64,000 bases of DNA from Mycobacterium sp. MS1601 (GCF_001984215.1 NZ_CP019420.1:4774001-4838000), one strand, 5' to 3'. Counted from the first letter of the stretch, positions 1 through 9,805 are shown. Translations and numbers: made by a program. The notes: generated by a model from the letters alone, not told the origin.

Positions 1-276
1 GCGCTCGGGCGGCCCGTAGCAGCCGAGGCCGTCCACCGTGTCGGACAGCCCATCGATGTGCAGGCCGCGGGTGGCCAACAGCAGCACCGCCACCGCCAGC
101 AGTCCTGGCACGATTCCGCCGAACAGCGTTGCGGCGCCGTGGTTCACCGCAGCGGCCAGCACCCCCAAGGTGATGCCGACCAGCGGCAGCGCGGTCAGCG
201 CTCCCCGGCCGATCGGGGCCTGCGTGCGGATCGGTAGCACCGTCGCGAACGAGAACGCGCCGGCCACAGCGCGCAT
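1..276 (-). CDS. cobS: Adenosylcobinamide-GDP ribazoletransferase CobS, 5' part
   Basis: CobS is the integral membrane enzyme that joins adenosylcobinamide-GDP to alpha-ribazole (phosphate) in the last stage of cobalamin synthesis. Only the first 92 codons are in the window and the frame is open to the left edge. Visible are hydrophobic stretches at about 28-42 and 52-68 and the CobS signature [11 protein letters not shown] at 73-83, an acidic metal-binding segment of the family. The ATG at 276 overlaps the cobT stop (TGATG), implying translational coupling. A GTG one codon upstream is the only close alternative. Last gene of the cobU-cobT-cobS run. Confidence 0.93.
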   Translation of the reverse strand, partial: MRAVAGAFSFATVLPIRTQAPIGRGALTALPLVGITLGVLAAAVNHGAATLFGGIVPGLLAVAVLLLATRGLHIDGLSDTVDGLGCYGPPER

Positions 277-1337
277 CACGATGAAGCCGGATCTGATTCC
301 TGGCCACTGGTGACACCGGCCGAGTCGAAGGTCGCCATGTGCGCCAGCGTCGCGACGGCGGCACGCACCACTGACAGTGCGACAACAGCTCCGGTGCCCT
401 CGCCGAGGCGCATCTGAAGATCGACAATCGGTTCGAGTTCGAGCTGTGTCAGCGCCAGTGTGTGCGCCGGTTCGGTGGAGCGGTGCCCAGCCTGCCACCA
501 GGCCCGCGCGCCCGGCGCCAACCGCTCGGCGGCCAGCGCGGCAGCGGTCACCACCACGCCGTCGAGCAGTACCGGCGTGCGTCGGATGGCCGCCTGGGCC
601 AGGAAGCCGGCCGTCGCCGCCAGGTCTGCACCTCCGGCGACACGCAGCAGCGCCAGGGTGTCGAAGCGGTCGCGGTGCGCCCGGTACATCGCGTCGCGTA
701 TCGCGGCGGTCTTGCGACGCCAGCCCAGATCATCGATGCCGGTGCCGCGACCCACTGCCACCACCGGTTCGGTGTTGGTCAGGGTTGCGATCAGAACCGT
801 TGCCGGCGTGGTGTTTCCGATTCCCATGTCGCCCGCGATCAGCAGGTCGGCACCGGCGTCCACTTCCTCGTCGGCGATCCGCGCGCCGGCCTGGACGGCC
901 GCGACCGTCTGCTCCTCGGTGAGCGCGTCCTCGGCGGCGACGTTGCCGCTGGAGCGCCTGATCTTGTATTCACCTGTGCTGTCGTCGTCCACGGCCACGT
1001 CGACCACCCGTACCGATGCCCCGGCCACCTCGGCCAGCACGTTGACCGCCGCGCCGCCCGCAACGATGTTGGCGACCATCTGTGCGGTGACCTCAGGCGG
1101 ATAGGCCGACACCCCGGCCGCGGCGACACCGTGATCGCCGGCGAACACCACCACCCGCGCGCGTTCGAATTGTGTTGGCGGACAGACGCCTTGACATGCA
1201 GATGCCCACACTGAGAGTGCTTCGAGCCGGCCCAGTGCGCCATGGGGCTTGGTCAGCGTCTCCTGGCGGGCCAGGGCGGCGGCCGCTGCCTCGGCATCAG
1301 GTGCGACAACCCGGGGGAACATCGAGGCGGAATCCAT
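276..1337 (-). CDS. cobT: Nicotinate-nucleotide--dimethylbenzimidazole phosphoribosyltransferase CobT
   Basis: Transfers phosphoribose from nicotinate mononucleotide to dimethylbenzimidazole, making alpha-ribazole phosphate, the lower ligand that CobS attaches. The 353-residue length is normal for the family. Seen in the protein: GDHGV at 67-71, [12 protein letters not shown] at 169-180, GRGTG at 196-200, and LGEGTGA at 311-317, whose Glu313 is in the position of the catalytic glutamate of Salmonella CobT. The ATG follows the cobU stop directly (TAGATG) with AGAGGT just upstream. An ATG five codons in is an alternative start. Soluble cytoplasmic enzyme. Confidence 0.96.
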   Translation of the reverse strand: MDSASMFPRVVAPDAEAAAAALARQETLTKPHGALGRLEALSVWASACQGVCPPTQFERARVVVFAGDHGVAAAGVSAYPPEVTAQMVANIVAGGAAVNVLAEVAGASVRVVDVAVDDDSTGEYKIRRSSGNVAAEDALTEEQTVAAVQAGARIADEEVDAGADLLIAGDMGIGNTTPATVLIATLTNTEPVVAVGRGTGIDDLGWRRKTAAIRDAMYRAHRDRFDTLALLRVAGGADLAATAGFLAQAAIRRTPVLLDGVVVTAAALAAERLAPGARAWWQAGHRSTEPAHTLALTQLELEPIVDLQMRLGEGTGAVVALSVVRAAVATLAHMATFDSAGVTSGQESDPASS

Positions 1338-1868
1338 CTAGGACCTCTGTGGCTTGACGGTCAGCGGCTGGCCGGCGACCACCAGGACCACCCGGTCGCA
1401 TACCGCGGCCAACCGTTGGTTCAGTGTGCCCAGTGCATCGGCGAAACGCCGCCCGGCCTCGGTGTCGGGCACCAGCGTCAGGCCCACCTCGGGACTCACC
1501 AGCACCAACGGTGAACCGAACACTTCGACCGCCGATACCAGCGCGTCGGTGTCCTCGGTGACGGGGGCGCCGGCCCAGGCTCCAGCGCGATCCATTGCCG
1601 CCGTCAGCCAGTTGCCGACATCGTCAACCAGCGTTGCCGTACCTCGGTGGGCGTGCAACTGTGCGGTGACATCGGAGGTCTCGGCGGTCTCCCAGTGCGT
1701 CGGACGGCGCAGTTGATGGGCGGCCACCCGGGCCGACCAACTCTCGTCGTCAGAAATCGGACCGGTAGCCAGGTAACGCACCGGGGCGTCGCCTGCGGAT
1801 TCGGCGATGGCCTGCTCGGCCCAGCGTGATTTGCCCGATCGGATACCGCCGAGCACCAGCGTGCGCAC
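1338..1868 (-). CDS. cobU: Bifunctional adenosylcobinamide kinase / adenosylcobinamide-phosphate guanylyltransferase
   Basis: Phosphorylates adenosylcobinamide and converts the product to the GDP-activated form used by CobS. The 176 residues match the CobU/CobP family. The Walker A loop GGIRSGKS lies at 7-14, followed by the family's YLATG segment and a histidine-containing HQLRRP stretch near the expected guanylylated histidine. The start is GTG at 1868, nine bases after the upstream membrane-protein gene. With cobT and cobS this forms a complete nucleotide-loop assembly operon. From memory, M. tuberculosis keeps cobU elsewhere, so the linkage here is a difference from that genome. Confidence 0.95.
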   Translation of the reverse strand: MRTLVLGGIRSGKSRWAEQAIAESAGDAPVRYLATGPISDDESWSARVAAHQLRRPTHWETAETSDVTAQLHAHRGTATLVDDVGNWLTAAMDRAGAWAGAPVTEDTDALVSAVEVFGSPLVLVSPEVGLTLVPDTEAGRRFADALGTLNQRLAAVCDRVVLVVAGQPLTVKPQRS

Positions 1869-1877
1869 CGACCGGGG

Positions 1878-2546
1878 TCAGACGACTTTGTCGCCGCGGT
1901 TGACCATCGGCCGCGGCGCCCGCATCCGGCGCAGCTGCGAGGCCCGCCCGGCCGCATAGAAGCCGAGCTTGACGCGGCCCTCGGTGTTGTCCGGGAACTT
2001 CACGTCCACCGCGTTGTTGACCTTGCGGGCCAGCAGGATGCCGTCGATGGCCATGATCGCCATCAAAATCAGCATGGCGGGAGAGATGTAGTACTGCACC
2101 TGCGGCACTGCCAGCATCACGAAGATGAGGAACAGCGCGGCCGGCATGAACAGGCCGAGCAGGTTGCGCCGCGAGTCGACGATGTCACGCGCATAGCGGC
2201 GCACCGGACCCTGGTCGCGGGGCAGCAGGTAGGCCTCTTCGCCGGCCATCATCCGTTCGCGGCGCTCGTTGGTGACCGCCCGCCGCTCGGCGCGTTCGAT
2301 CTTGCGCTCTTCCTTCGACAGCTTGGGACCGGCCATCGCCTTGCGGCGAGCCCTGGCCTCCTTGGTGGTCATCGGCGCGGGCGCCACGGGGCCGCGCCGC
2401 TTGGTGCTGTCACGTTTGGGCGTGGGCCTGCCCTTGGGGGCGGTGCCGGGTGTGGTCACCTCGCTGGAGGTGTCGATCACGTCCGACGTCGATGCTGTGA
2501 CATCGTCGGAGTCTCCGTCGTCTTTCTTGCGGCCCAGCAGTTTCAC
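1878..2546 (-). CDS. DUF3043-type two-helix membrane protein (Rv2206-like)
   Basis: Function unknown. The 222-residue protein has a long, highly charged cytoplasmic-type N-terminus (about 1-125, rich in Lys, Arg, Glu and Ser/Thr), then two predicted membrane helices at about 128-149 and 154-174, and a basic tail with RRMRAPRP near the end. It resembles the actinobacterial DUF3043 family. It is the first gene of the minus-strand run leading to cobU, cobT and cobS, and its promoter probably drives all four. The start GTG at 2546 has no Shine-Dalgarno but sits 6 nt after a TAACCT hexamer, so the transcript is probably leaderless. A link to cobalamin is suggested only by position. Confidence 0.88.
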   Translation of the reverse strand: MKLLGRKKDDGDSDDVTASTSDVIDTSSEVTTPGTAPKGRPTPKRDSTKRRGPVAPAPMTTKEARARRKAMAGPKLSKEERKIERAERRAVTNERRERMMAGEEAYLLPRDQGPVRRYARDIVDSRRNLLGLFMPAALFLIFVMLAVPQVQYYISPAMLILMAIMAIDGILLARKVNNAVDVKFPDNTEGRVKLGFYAAGRASQLRRMRAPRPMVNRGDKVV

Positions 2547-2552
2547 ACAGCC

Positions 2553-2558
2553 AGGTTA
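2553..2558 (-). promoter_or_regulatory. -10 element of a leaderless promoter for the DUF3043 gene and cobUTS
   Basis: On the minus strand TAACCT is followed by GGCTGT and then the GTG start at 2546. A 6-nt gap from the end of the hexamer puts the expected transcription start on the G of GTG. No clear -35 is seen, which is common in mycobacteria. Confidence 0.6.
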
Positions 2559-2605
2559 CTTGGGATACGCCCGTGCCCGGAAATGCACCGGCATCACCCG
2601 CGCCT

Positions 2606-2611
2606 TAATCT
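2606..2611 (+). promoter_or_regulatory. -10 element of a leaderless promoter for the glycerate kinase gene
   Basis: TAATCT is followed by GCACTC and then ATG at 2618, so the predicted +1 is the A of the start codon. It faces away from the promoter at 2553-2558. The two starts are about 70 bp apart. Confidence 0.6.
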
Positions 2612-2617
2612 GCACTC

Positions 2618-3730
2618 ATGACGGTCACACAAGATTCAGCTCTCAGAGTGTTGATCGCACCCGACTGTTTCGGCGACACGCTGACCGCGGTGGAGGCCGC
2701 GCAGGCCATCGCAGTGGGCTGGCAGCAATCCCGCCCCGGCGATGAGTTGACGCTGGCCCCGCAGTCCGACGGCGGGCCGGGGTTTGTCGGTGTGCTGGCC
2801 AGCAGGCTCGGCGAACTCCGGCACAGCCGGGTGTGCGGGCCGCTGGACCCGCCCGGTGAAGGTTCGGTGGACGCCGAGTGGGTGTTCGACCGCATCACCG
2901 ACCCCACCCGTCCCACCGCGTACATCGAGTGTGCGCAGGCGTGCGGTCTGACCCTGCTCGGGGGACCGCCGACGGTGCAGACCGCGCTGGCGGCCCATAC
3001 CTACGGCGTCGGCCAACTCGTGGACGCGGCACTGGCGGCCGGTGCCACCCGCATCGCCGTGGGCTTGGGCGGCAGCAGCACCACCGATGGCGGCCGCGGC
3101 ATGATCGAGGCACTCGGCGGCCTGGAAGCCGCCCGTGCCCGACTGGCAGACGTGGACCTCATCGTCGCCTCAGATGTCGAGCATCCGCTGCTGGGCCGCA
3201 TGGGTGCGGCGACCGTCTTCGGTCCGCAGAAGGGTGCCGATCCCGCCACTGTCGAGCTGTTGGAACAGCGACTCACCGAATGGGGTGCTGAACTGGATGC
3301 GGCGGCGGGGCGTCCCGTCTCCGGTGAGGCGGGAGCGGGTGCCGCGGGCGGCCTCGGTGCCGCACTGCTGGCACTGGGTGGACACCGCGAGTCCGGTGCG
3401 GCCATCATCGCCGAACACACCCGCCTTGCCGACGATGTGGCCGTGGCCGAACTGGTGATCACCGGCGAGGGCCGCTTCGATGACCAGTCACTGCACGGAA
3501 AAGTGGTCAGCGCGCTGTCGAACGGGGCCGGAGCGCACCAGATCCCGGTGCTGGTTCTGGCCGGGCAGGTGACCTTGGGAAGCGACGCGCTGCGGAAGGC
3601 GGGGATCGCCGCGGCGTTCGCTGTCGCCGAGTTCGCCGGATCCGTGCAGGTGGCCATCGACGACGCGGCCAACCAGCTGGCGGGGCTGGCGCGAAAGACG
3701 GCCGCAGAACTCGGCAGAGATCGGGAATAG
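2618..3730 (+). CDS. Glycerate kinase family protein (Rv2205-like)
   Basis: Member of the GckA/TtuD-unrelated type I glycerate kinase family, which phosphorylates D-glycerate with ATP. Physiological substrate here is inferred only. The 370 residues are close to family length. Visible: IAPDCFGD at 13-20 near the substrate/nucleotide site, SDGGPGF at 50-56, the glycine-rich [14 protein letters not shown] at 149-162, and [14 protein letters not shown] near 287-300, all hallmarks of the family. The ATG at 2618 lacks a Shine-Dalgarno and lies 6 nt after TAATCT, consistent with a leaderless mRNA. The last codons lie inside the first copy of a 57-bp tandem repeat, so the stop-codon region itself is duplicated downstream. 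Confidence 0.9.
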   Translation: MTVTQDSALRVLIAPDCFGDTLTAVEAAQAIAVGWQQSRPGDELTLAPQSDGGPGFVGVLASRLGELRHSRVCGPLDPPGEGSVDAEWVFDRITDPTRPTAYIECAQACGLTLLGGPPTVQTALAAHTYGVGQLVDAALAAGATRIAVGLGGSSTTDGGRGMIEALGGLEAARARLADVDLIVASDVEHPLLGRMGAATVFGPQKGADPATVELLEQRLTEWGAELDAAAGRPVSGEAGAGAAGGLGAALLALGGHRESGAAIIAEHTRLADDVAVAELVITGEGRFDDQSLHGKVVSALSNGAGAHQIPVLVLAGQVTLGSDALRKAGIAAAFAVAEFAGSVQVAIDDAANQLAGLARKTAAELGRDRE

Positions 3731-3848
3731 CGGACGGACATCGCAACGCTACGCGCGACTGGGAATTGCGGCAGAGATCGGGAATAGCGGACGGACATCG
3801 CAACGCTACGCGCGACTGGGAATTGCGGCAGAGATCGGGAATAGCGGA
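3714..3848 (+). repeat. 57-bp tandem repeat, about 2.4 copies
   Basis: The unit starting TCGGGAATAGCGGACGGACA occurs at 3721-3777 and again, identically, at 3778-3834. A third partial copy runs 3835-3848, and GGCAGAGA before the first unit extends the match leftwards. The first copy contains the stop codon of the glycerate kinase gene (3728-3730). Exact identity of the two full copies indicates a recent duplication. A 57-bp unit is in the size range of mycobacterial MIRU/VNTR loci. Confidence 0.95.
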
Positions 3849-3857
3849 GAAACAACG

Positions 3858-3863
3858 TACAGT
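3858..3863 (+). promoter_or_regulatory. Possible -10 element upstream of erpA
   Basis: TACAGT fits TANNNT and lies about 50 bp before the erpA start, just after the tandem repeat. No convincing -35 is visible. If used, changes in repeat copy number would alter DNA immediately upstream of this promoter. Confidence 0.25.
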
Positions 3864-3913
3864 TGCACATATTGGGCTGTGGCCCACTACATGCTCGTCA
3901 CGAGGGAGACGCA

Positions 3914-4273
3914 ATGACTGTTCAGCACGAGTCGGTGACCACCGAAACCCACGGCGCGATCCTGACGGACGCCGCGGCGGCCAAGGCCAAGTCACTTCTC
4001 GATCAGGAGGGCCGTGACGACCTGGCGCTGCGCATCGCGGTCCAGCCGGGTGGCTGTGCCGGCCTGCGGTACAACCTGTTCTTCGACGACCGCACCCTCG
4101 ACGGTGATCTCGTCGTCGAATTCGGTGGAGTCAACCTGACCGTCGACCGGATGAGTGCCCCCTACATCCAGGGTGCCACCATCGACTTCGTCGACACCAT
4201 CGAAAAGCAGGGCTTCACCATCGACAACCCCAACGCCACCGGCTCGTGCGCCTGCGGCGACTCGTTCAACTGA
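3914..4273 (+). CDS. erpA: Iron-sulfur cluster insertion protein ErpA (HesB/IscA family)
   Basis: A-type carrier that passes Fe-S clusters to client apoproteins. The 119 residues fit the family. The three conserved cluster ligands are present as Cys48 in GGCAG, and Cys112 and Cys114 in SCACGDSF. The ATG at 3914 is chosen over an in-frame TTG-like start 17 codons earlier because GAGGGAG at 3902-3908 is a good Shine-Dalgarno and the resulting N-terminus matches the Rv2204c family as remembered. It is a single gene between a tandem repeat and a strong hairpin. Confidence 0.95.
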   Translation: MTVQHESVTTETHGAILTDAAAAKAKSLLDQEGRDDLALRIAVQPGGCAGLRYNLFFDDRTLDGDLVVEFGGVNLTVDRMSAPYIQGATIDFVDTIEKQGFTIDNPNATGSCACGDSFN

Positions 4274-4294
4274 TTCTCTGATCCAACTTCAGCC

Positions 4295-4325
4295 GGGCAC
4301 GTTCTAGCAGCGCTAGAACGTGCCC
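4295..4325. terminator. Bidirectional hairpin between erpA and the facing membrane-protein gene
   Basis: GGGCACGTTCTAGC at 4295-4308 pairs perfectly with 4312-4325, giving a 14-bp stem and a 3-nt loop (AGC). The stem contains the TAG stop of the minus-strand gene (4313-4315). No T-tract follows on either strand, so this is a T-less, symmetric terminator candidate for two convergent genes. Confidence 0.7.
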
Positions 4326-5017
4326 GCTGTGCGTAGAACGTACGAGCACACCAGCACCTCGTCGCCGAACGCCAGCAGCTGCGCCACACCCTGACGGGTG
4401 TCATCACCGCCCCGGTTACCGGTGGCCGGCACCACCTGCATGCTGAACAACACCTGCGCGCTGCTCGGTGAGGCGAACACCATGGTGTCGACACCGGTCA
4501 CGTGGGCGCTGGAGAACTGCTTCTGGAACGCGTCACTGCTCAGCCGCGCCAAGGCGTCGTCGGCACGCCGGTCCTTCACTCCGTCGTACAGCCCACACAA
4601 CGTGTTGCGCGAAATCGCTTGCAGGTCACCGTCGGACAGCGCGTCGAGGTAGTTCTGGATGGCCGCCTGTGCGCTTGTGTTGTTCAGTACCGCGCCACGG
4701 GCGTCGTCGCCGCGACCCACCAACGCCACTGCCGCGACCACGGCGCCGATCACCGCCACCGCCACCACGGCCGCCACGATCGGCTTCCACCGGCCCCGTT
4801 TCGGGTAGGGCGCCCCGGGAGGCACGGGACCGGGCGGCGAGCCGGGGTAGGGCACCGAGATCGGTCCGGTGTGGAACGACGACGCATTCGGTGGCGGTTC
4901 CGGCGGACGGTAGGGGCCCCAGGCCCCGCCGAAGTTGGGGTTGTATGCGGGCTGTTCGGGCCTGGGGTCGGGGCCCGGCGCGCCGACACCCTGGTGCGGC
5001 GGGTAGAGGCCGGACAT
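4313..5017 (-). CDS. Proline-rich single-pass membrane protein (Rv2203-like)
   Basis: Function unknown. The 234-residue protein begins with a Pro/Gly/Tyr-rich cytoplasmic segment (about 1-75), then a predicted helix at 79-100, then an extracytoplasmic domain of about 130 residues. The outer domain has a helical segment with YLDALSDGDLQAISR and two cysteines (in NTLCGLYDG and LVCSY) that could form a disulfide. The shape recalls DUF4878/NTF2-like lipoprotein domains of mycobacteria, which is an inference from general appearance. The start ATG at 5017 has GGGAGAAAAC before it. Its stop codon lies in the hairpin shared with erpA. Confidence 0.85.
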   Translation of the reverse strand: MSGLYPPHQGVGAPGPDPRPEQPAYNPNFGGAWGPYRPPEPPPNASSFHTGPISVPYPGSPPGPVPPGAPYPKRGRWKPIVAAVVAVAVIGAVVAAVALVGRGDDARGAVLNNTSAQAAIQNYLDALSDGDLQAISRNTLCGLYDGVKDRRADDALARLSSDAFQKQFSSAHVTGVDTMVFASPSSAQVLFSMQVVPATGNRGGDDTRQGVAQLLAFGDEVLVCSYVLRTAGTF

Positions 5018-5104
5018 GTTTTCTCCCGAGGTAGACCCTGTTACATCGCGTGGACGGCCAGGTTATCGCACCAGGGAGGAGATGATCGGATGTGAGGGCA
5101 GCGG

Positions 5105-5110
5105 TAGTGT
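5105..5110 (+). promoter_or_regulatory. Possible -10 element for adoK
   Basis: TAGTGT (TANNNT) about 50 bp before the adoK start would give a leader of roughly 40 nt carrying the GGAG Shine-Dalgarno. No clear -35 is visible. Confidence 0.3.
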
Positions 5111-5128
5111 CAGATGGGCCTGCCCTGA

Positions 5129-6133
<1,005 letters not shown>

Positions 6134-6143
6134 TTCGTGGAAT

Positions 6144-8083
6144 CTAGAGTTCGACGGGGTAAACCGGCTCGTCGATCTGCGGGGTGATCGAGCCCTCGAT
6201 GAAGATCGCGTGCCACAGCATGAAGATCAGCACGGTCCAGAGCCTGCGGCTGTGATCGCTGACGCCGGTGCGATGCTCCTCGAGCATGCGCTGCACGCCC
6301 GCGAGATCCACCAGCGCCCCCGCCTGCGAGGTGTGCGTCATGGCGTATGCCCACTCCAGCAGTTCGCCGGCCCGCAGCCAATGCCGGATCGGCACGGGGA
6401 AGCCGAGTTTCGCCCGGTGCAGCACATGGGCGGGCACGATCGGCTCGAGCGCGCGGCGCAGCGCGTACTTCGTCGTGGTCCGGGTGATCTTCTGCTCCAG
6501 CGGCAGCCGCGACGCCACCGCGAACACCTCGGGATCCAGAAACGGCACCCGCAGCTCCAGTGAGTTGGCCATCGTCATCTTGTCGGCCTTGACCAAGATG
6601 TCGCCGCGCAACCAGGTGAACAGATCCAGGTGCTGCATCCGGGCCACCGGATCCCAGCCGGCCGACTGCCGGTAGATCTCGGCCGTGACGTCGGTGTGCG
6701 TCCAGTCGGTGCGGAACCCCGGCAGCACTGCGCGCAGTTGGGCGTCGGAGAAGCTGCGGGCATTGCCGTAATAGCGCTGCTCGAGTGTCTGCGAGCCGCG
6801 GTGCAGCAGGCTCTTGCCGCGCATTCCCTCGGGCAGCGGCTGGGACACCCGGCCCAAAGACCGTCGCACCGGGCGCGGGAGATAGTCGAAAGCCTTGAGC
6901 GACAAGGGTTCCCGGTAGATGGTGTAGCCGCCGAACAACTCGTCGGCGCCCTCGCCGGACAGCACCACCTTGACGTGCTTACGGGCTTCCTTGGCGATGA
7001 AGTACAGCGGCACCAGAGCCGGATCTGCGACGGGTTCGTCGAGATACCAGACGATCTCGGGTAAGGCCGCGACGAACTCGGCAGGACTGACCACCTTTGC
7101 CACGTGCCGGGCTCCGATCGCCTCGGCGGACGCGATGGCGACGTCGACCTCGGAGAAGCCCTCTCGTTCGAACCCGGTGGTGAAGGTGATCAGCCGCGGG
7201 TTGTGTCGAATGGCCAGCGCGGCGATCGCGGTGGAGTCGATGCCTCCGGACAGGAACGCGCCGACGGTGACGTCGGCGCGCATGTGTTTGGCCACCGAGT
7301 CCTCGAGGACGGCGGTGATCTCGTCGTAGCGGGCCTGCTCGGCTCCGCTCGTGAAAGGCACCACCGGGAACTTCGGCGTGAAGTACCGCGACACCCGCGG
7401 GGCGGAGCCGGGGAGATCCGGGCATAACAGCCTGACTCGAGCCGACGCACCTGCCGGTGCAGGGTCTCGGGTTCGGGCACGTACTGCAGCACGGTGTAGT
7501 GCTGAACGGCGCGCTCGTCGAGGCCGGTGTCGCCGACGTCGATACCGAGCACCCCGGACAGATCGGTCAGGCACTTCTTCTCGCTGCCCACCGCGGTGCC
7601 ACCGGGGCCGGTGGCCATGAACAGCGGTTTGATGCCGAACGGGTCCCGCGCGCAGAACAGCTCACCGGTGCTGGTGTCCCACAGCGCGAAGGCGAACATG
7701 CCGCGTAGCCGCGGCAACGCGTCGACACCCCAGTGGTGGTACGCGGCGATGATGGCCTCGCCGTCGCCCTCGGTGTGGAAACTGGCGCCGAACTCGGTGC
7801 GCAGGGCCTCGCGTAGTTCCAGGTAGTTGTAGATCTCGCCGTTGAACACCAGCACGTAGCGGTCCGGCGCTTCGGGTGGACCCCAGCGCAGCGGCTGGTG
7901 GGAATGCGCGATGTCGATGATCGAGAGCCGGTTGAATCCCAGCACCACGTGGTCGTCGGACCAGGTGCCCGGTTCGTCGGGTCCGCGGTGTCGCATCAGA
8001 TGGGACGCGCCGGCCACCGCATCGACTATTTCGGGTGTGACGGGCCGGGCCGAATCACACAGCAGAGCTACCAGTCCGCACAT
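6144..8083 (-). pseudogene. asnB: Asparagine synthase (glutamine-hydrolysing), AsnB/LtsA type, with one frameshift
   Basis: Class II glutamine amidotransferase fused to an ATP-dependent synthetase. The corynebacterial homologue LtsA is associated with amidation of meso-DAP in peptidoglycan. Start ATG at 8083 gives MCGLVALL with Cys2 as the glutaminase nucleophile; VFNGEIYNY, RGMFAFALWD and CARDPFGIKPL follow. The frame breaks near 7410-7413. Past it, RYFTPKF, the SGGIDS PP-loop (in GAFLSGGIDSTA), LSGEGADELFGGY and a normal C-terminus continue in the other frame. Adding one G to the GGGG run at 7410-7413 restores a single protein of about 647 residues (652 in M. tuberculosis as remembered). 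Everything else is intact, so sequencing error is more likely than true gene loss. Confidence 0.88.
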
Positions 8084-8164
8084 CGCCGCCAAGTATGCCA
8101 AGCGGCGGCGAAACACAAGCGGTGAGGTGCTTCGGCTCGGCTAGTGGGCGTGGTCTACGCTGCG

Positions 8165-8170
8165 TAGTAT
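8165..8170 (+). promoter_or_regulatory. Possible -10 element for ctaC
   Basis: TAGTAT in the 151-bp divergent region between asnB and ctaC fits TANNNT. It lies 65 bp before the ctaC GTG. No good -35 is apparent. Confidence 0.3.
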
Positions 8171-8234
8171 TCGACGGAAATCCGCCGTGCCCGCGGTGGA
8201 ATTCCCAGCGGACCGAACCACAGGAGGCGCCAGC

Positions 8235-9293
8235 GTGAAGACCGGCCGTTCTCGTCGGCTCAGGGTGTTGGCTTTGGCGGTCACGTTCGGTGCGCTGGCC
8301 TTTGTTCTCAGCGGCTGCAGCCTCACCGACGCGCTCGCCCTTGGGTGGCCCAAGGGCATCACCCCCGAGGCTCATCTCAACCGTGAACTGTGGATCGGTT
8401 CGGTCGCGGCGTCCTTCGTCGTCGGCGGAATCGTTTACCTGCTGCTGTTCTGGACCTCGGTGTTCCACCGCAAGAAGGCCACCGACACCGAGCTGCCCCG
8501 GCAGTTCGGCTACAACATGCCGCTGGAGCTCGTCCTCACGGTGATCCCGTTCCTCATCATCTCGGTGCTGTTCTACTTCACGGTGGTGGTGCAGGAGACG
8601 ATGCTGGCCAAGGAGCCCAACCCCGAGGTCGTCATCGACGTCACCGCCTTCCAGTGGAACTGGAAGTTCGGCTACCAGAAGGTCGCCTTCGCCGACGGCA
8701 CCTTCGACTACGACGGTGTGGACAACGAGCGCAAGGAGGCCATGGCCTCTGCTCCCGAGCCGGGCGAGGGTGACACCCACGCCGAAGGCGGCGAGCACGA
8801 GATCCGCGGCGCGCTCGCGGGCAAGAACCCCGAGGACCGTACCTACCTGAACTTCGACGACGTCGAGACGCTGGGCACCAGCGACGAGATCCCGGTCCTG
8901 GTACTGCCCACCGGCAAGCGCGTCGAGTTCCAGATCGCCTCGGCCGACGTCATCCACGGGTTCTGGGTGCCAGAGTTCCTGTTCAAACGGGACGTGCTGC
9001 CCAACCCGAAGGAGAACAACTCCGACAACGTCTTCCAGATCAGCGAGATCCTGGAGACGGGCGCCTTCGTCGGTCGTTGCACCGAGATGTGCGGCACCTA
9101 CCACTCGATGATGAACTTCGAGGTGCGCGTGGTGGAGCCCAACGACTTCAAGGCCTACCTGCAGTACCGCATCGACAATCCGAACGCCACCAACGCCGAG
9201 GCGTTGCAGGCCATCGGCCAGGACCCGGTTGCCATCACCACCCGGCCGTTCGACACGCGCCGCGGTGAGCAGGCGCCCCCCGTGCGGAACTGA
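8235..9293 (+). CDS. ctaC: Cytochrome c oxidase subunit II (CtaC)
   Basis: Subunit II of the aa3 terminal oxidase; it carries the binuclear CuA centre that takes electrons from the bcc complex. The GTG at 8235 has a strong AGGAGG at 8222-8227 and yields 352 residues. Seen: a lipoprotein signal with Cys28 in LSGC, two membrane helices (about 55-77 and 96-116), the aromatic QWNWKFGY electron-entry segment, and a periplasmic cupredoxin domain with CuA ligands His241, Cys282, Glu284, Cys286, His290 and Met293. A charged insertion of about 50 residues sits between the aromatic segment and the CuA ligands, as in other actinobacterial CtaC. Followed by ctaF. Confidence 0.97.
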   Translation: MKTGRSRRLRVLALAVTFGALAFVLSGCSLTDALALGWPKGITPEAHLNRELWIGSVAASFVVGGIVYLLLFWTSVFHRKKATDTELPRQFGYNMPLELVLTVIPFLIISVLFYFTVVVQETMLAKEPNPEVVIDVTAFQWNWKFGYQKVAFADGTFDYDGVDNERKEAMASAPEPGEGDTHAEGGEHEIRGALAGKNPEDRTYLNFDDVETLGTSDEIPVLVLPTGKRVEFQIASADVIHGFWVPEFLFKRDVLPNPKENNSDNVFQISEILETGAFVGRCTEMCGTYHSMMNFEVRVVEPNDFKAYLQYRIDNPNATNAEALQAIGQDPVAITTRPFDTRRGEQAPPVRN

Positions 9294-9321
9294 CCGGCAG
9301 CAGGACTGAGAGGAATCCAGC

Positions 9322-9741
9322 ATGCATATCGAAGCCCGGCTGTTCGAGATCCTGACCGCTTTCTGTGTCATCGCGGCCGTGGTGTACGGCTCCCTGACCC
9401 ACTTCTACGCCCTCGGCGGCATCGAGTGGGCCGGGACCACCGCACTGGTGCTCACCGCGGGCCTGTCGTTGATCATCGGCACCTTCTTCCGTTTTGTCGC
9501 CCGGCGCCTGGACACCCGGCCCGAGGACTACGAAGACGCCGAGATCAGTGACGGCGCCGGCGAGCTGGGCTTCTTCAGCCCGCACAGCTGGTGGCCGATC
9601 CTGATTGCGCTGTCCTTCTCCACTGCCGCTGTGGGCGCCGCGCTGTGGCTGCCGTGGCTCATTGTCGCCGGTGTCTGCTTCGTGTTGTTCACCGCCGGCG
9701 GCCTGGTCTTCGAGTACTACTGGGGCCCCGAGAAGCACTGA
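9322..9741 (+). CDS. ctaF: Cytochrome c oxidase subunit IV, actinobacterial type (CtaF)
   Basis: Small accessory subunit of the actinobacterial aa3 oxidase. The 139 residues contain four hydrophobic helices (about 5-27, 36-56, 87-108 and 112-133) separated by an acidic loop with [11 protein letters not shown], and end [10 protein letters not shown]. The ATG at 9322 follows AGAGGAA at a suitable distance. It lies 28 nt after ctaC and is probably cotranscribed. The identification rests on position and on the family's typical four-helix layout. Confidence 0.92.
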   Translation: MHIEARLFEILTAFCVIAAVVYGSLTHFYALGGIEWAGTTALVLTAGLSLIIGTFFRFVARRLDTRPEDYEDAEISDGAGELGFFSPHSWWPILIALSFSTAAVGAALWLPWLIVAGVCFVLFTAGGLVFEYYWGPEKH

Positions 9742-9799
9742 AGCTCGACCGGCTGAGCTGTCCTCGGTCTGTCGCGATCGTCCCACCGCATCGGTTGGG

Positions 9800-9805
9800 T
9801 AGTGT
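9800..9805 (+). promoter_or_regulatory. Possible -10 element for mmpS3
   Basis: TAGTGT fits TANNNT in the 109-bp ctaF-mmpS3 gap and would give a leader of about 40 nt containing the AAGGACAGG ribosome site. Confidence 0.3.

Noticed and set aside
1..2620. Cobalamin riboswitch for the cob genes
   Set aside because: No room for a long leader before the operon and no B12-box-like sequence recognised.
3001..3870. Minus-strand open frame with an 18-residue peptide repeated (YSRSLPQFPVARSVAM)
   Set aside because: The peptide repeat is just the antisense translation of the 57-bp DNA repeat; 57 is divisible by three. No ribosome site or homology seen.
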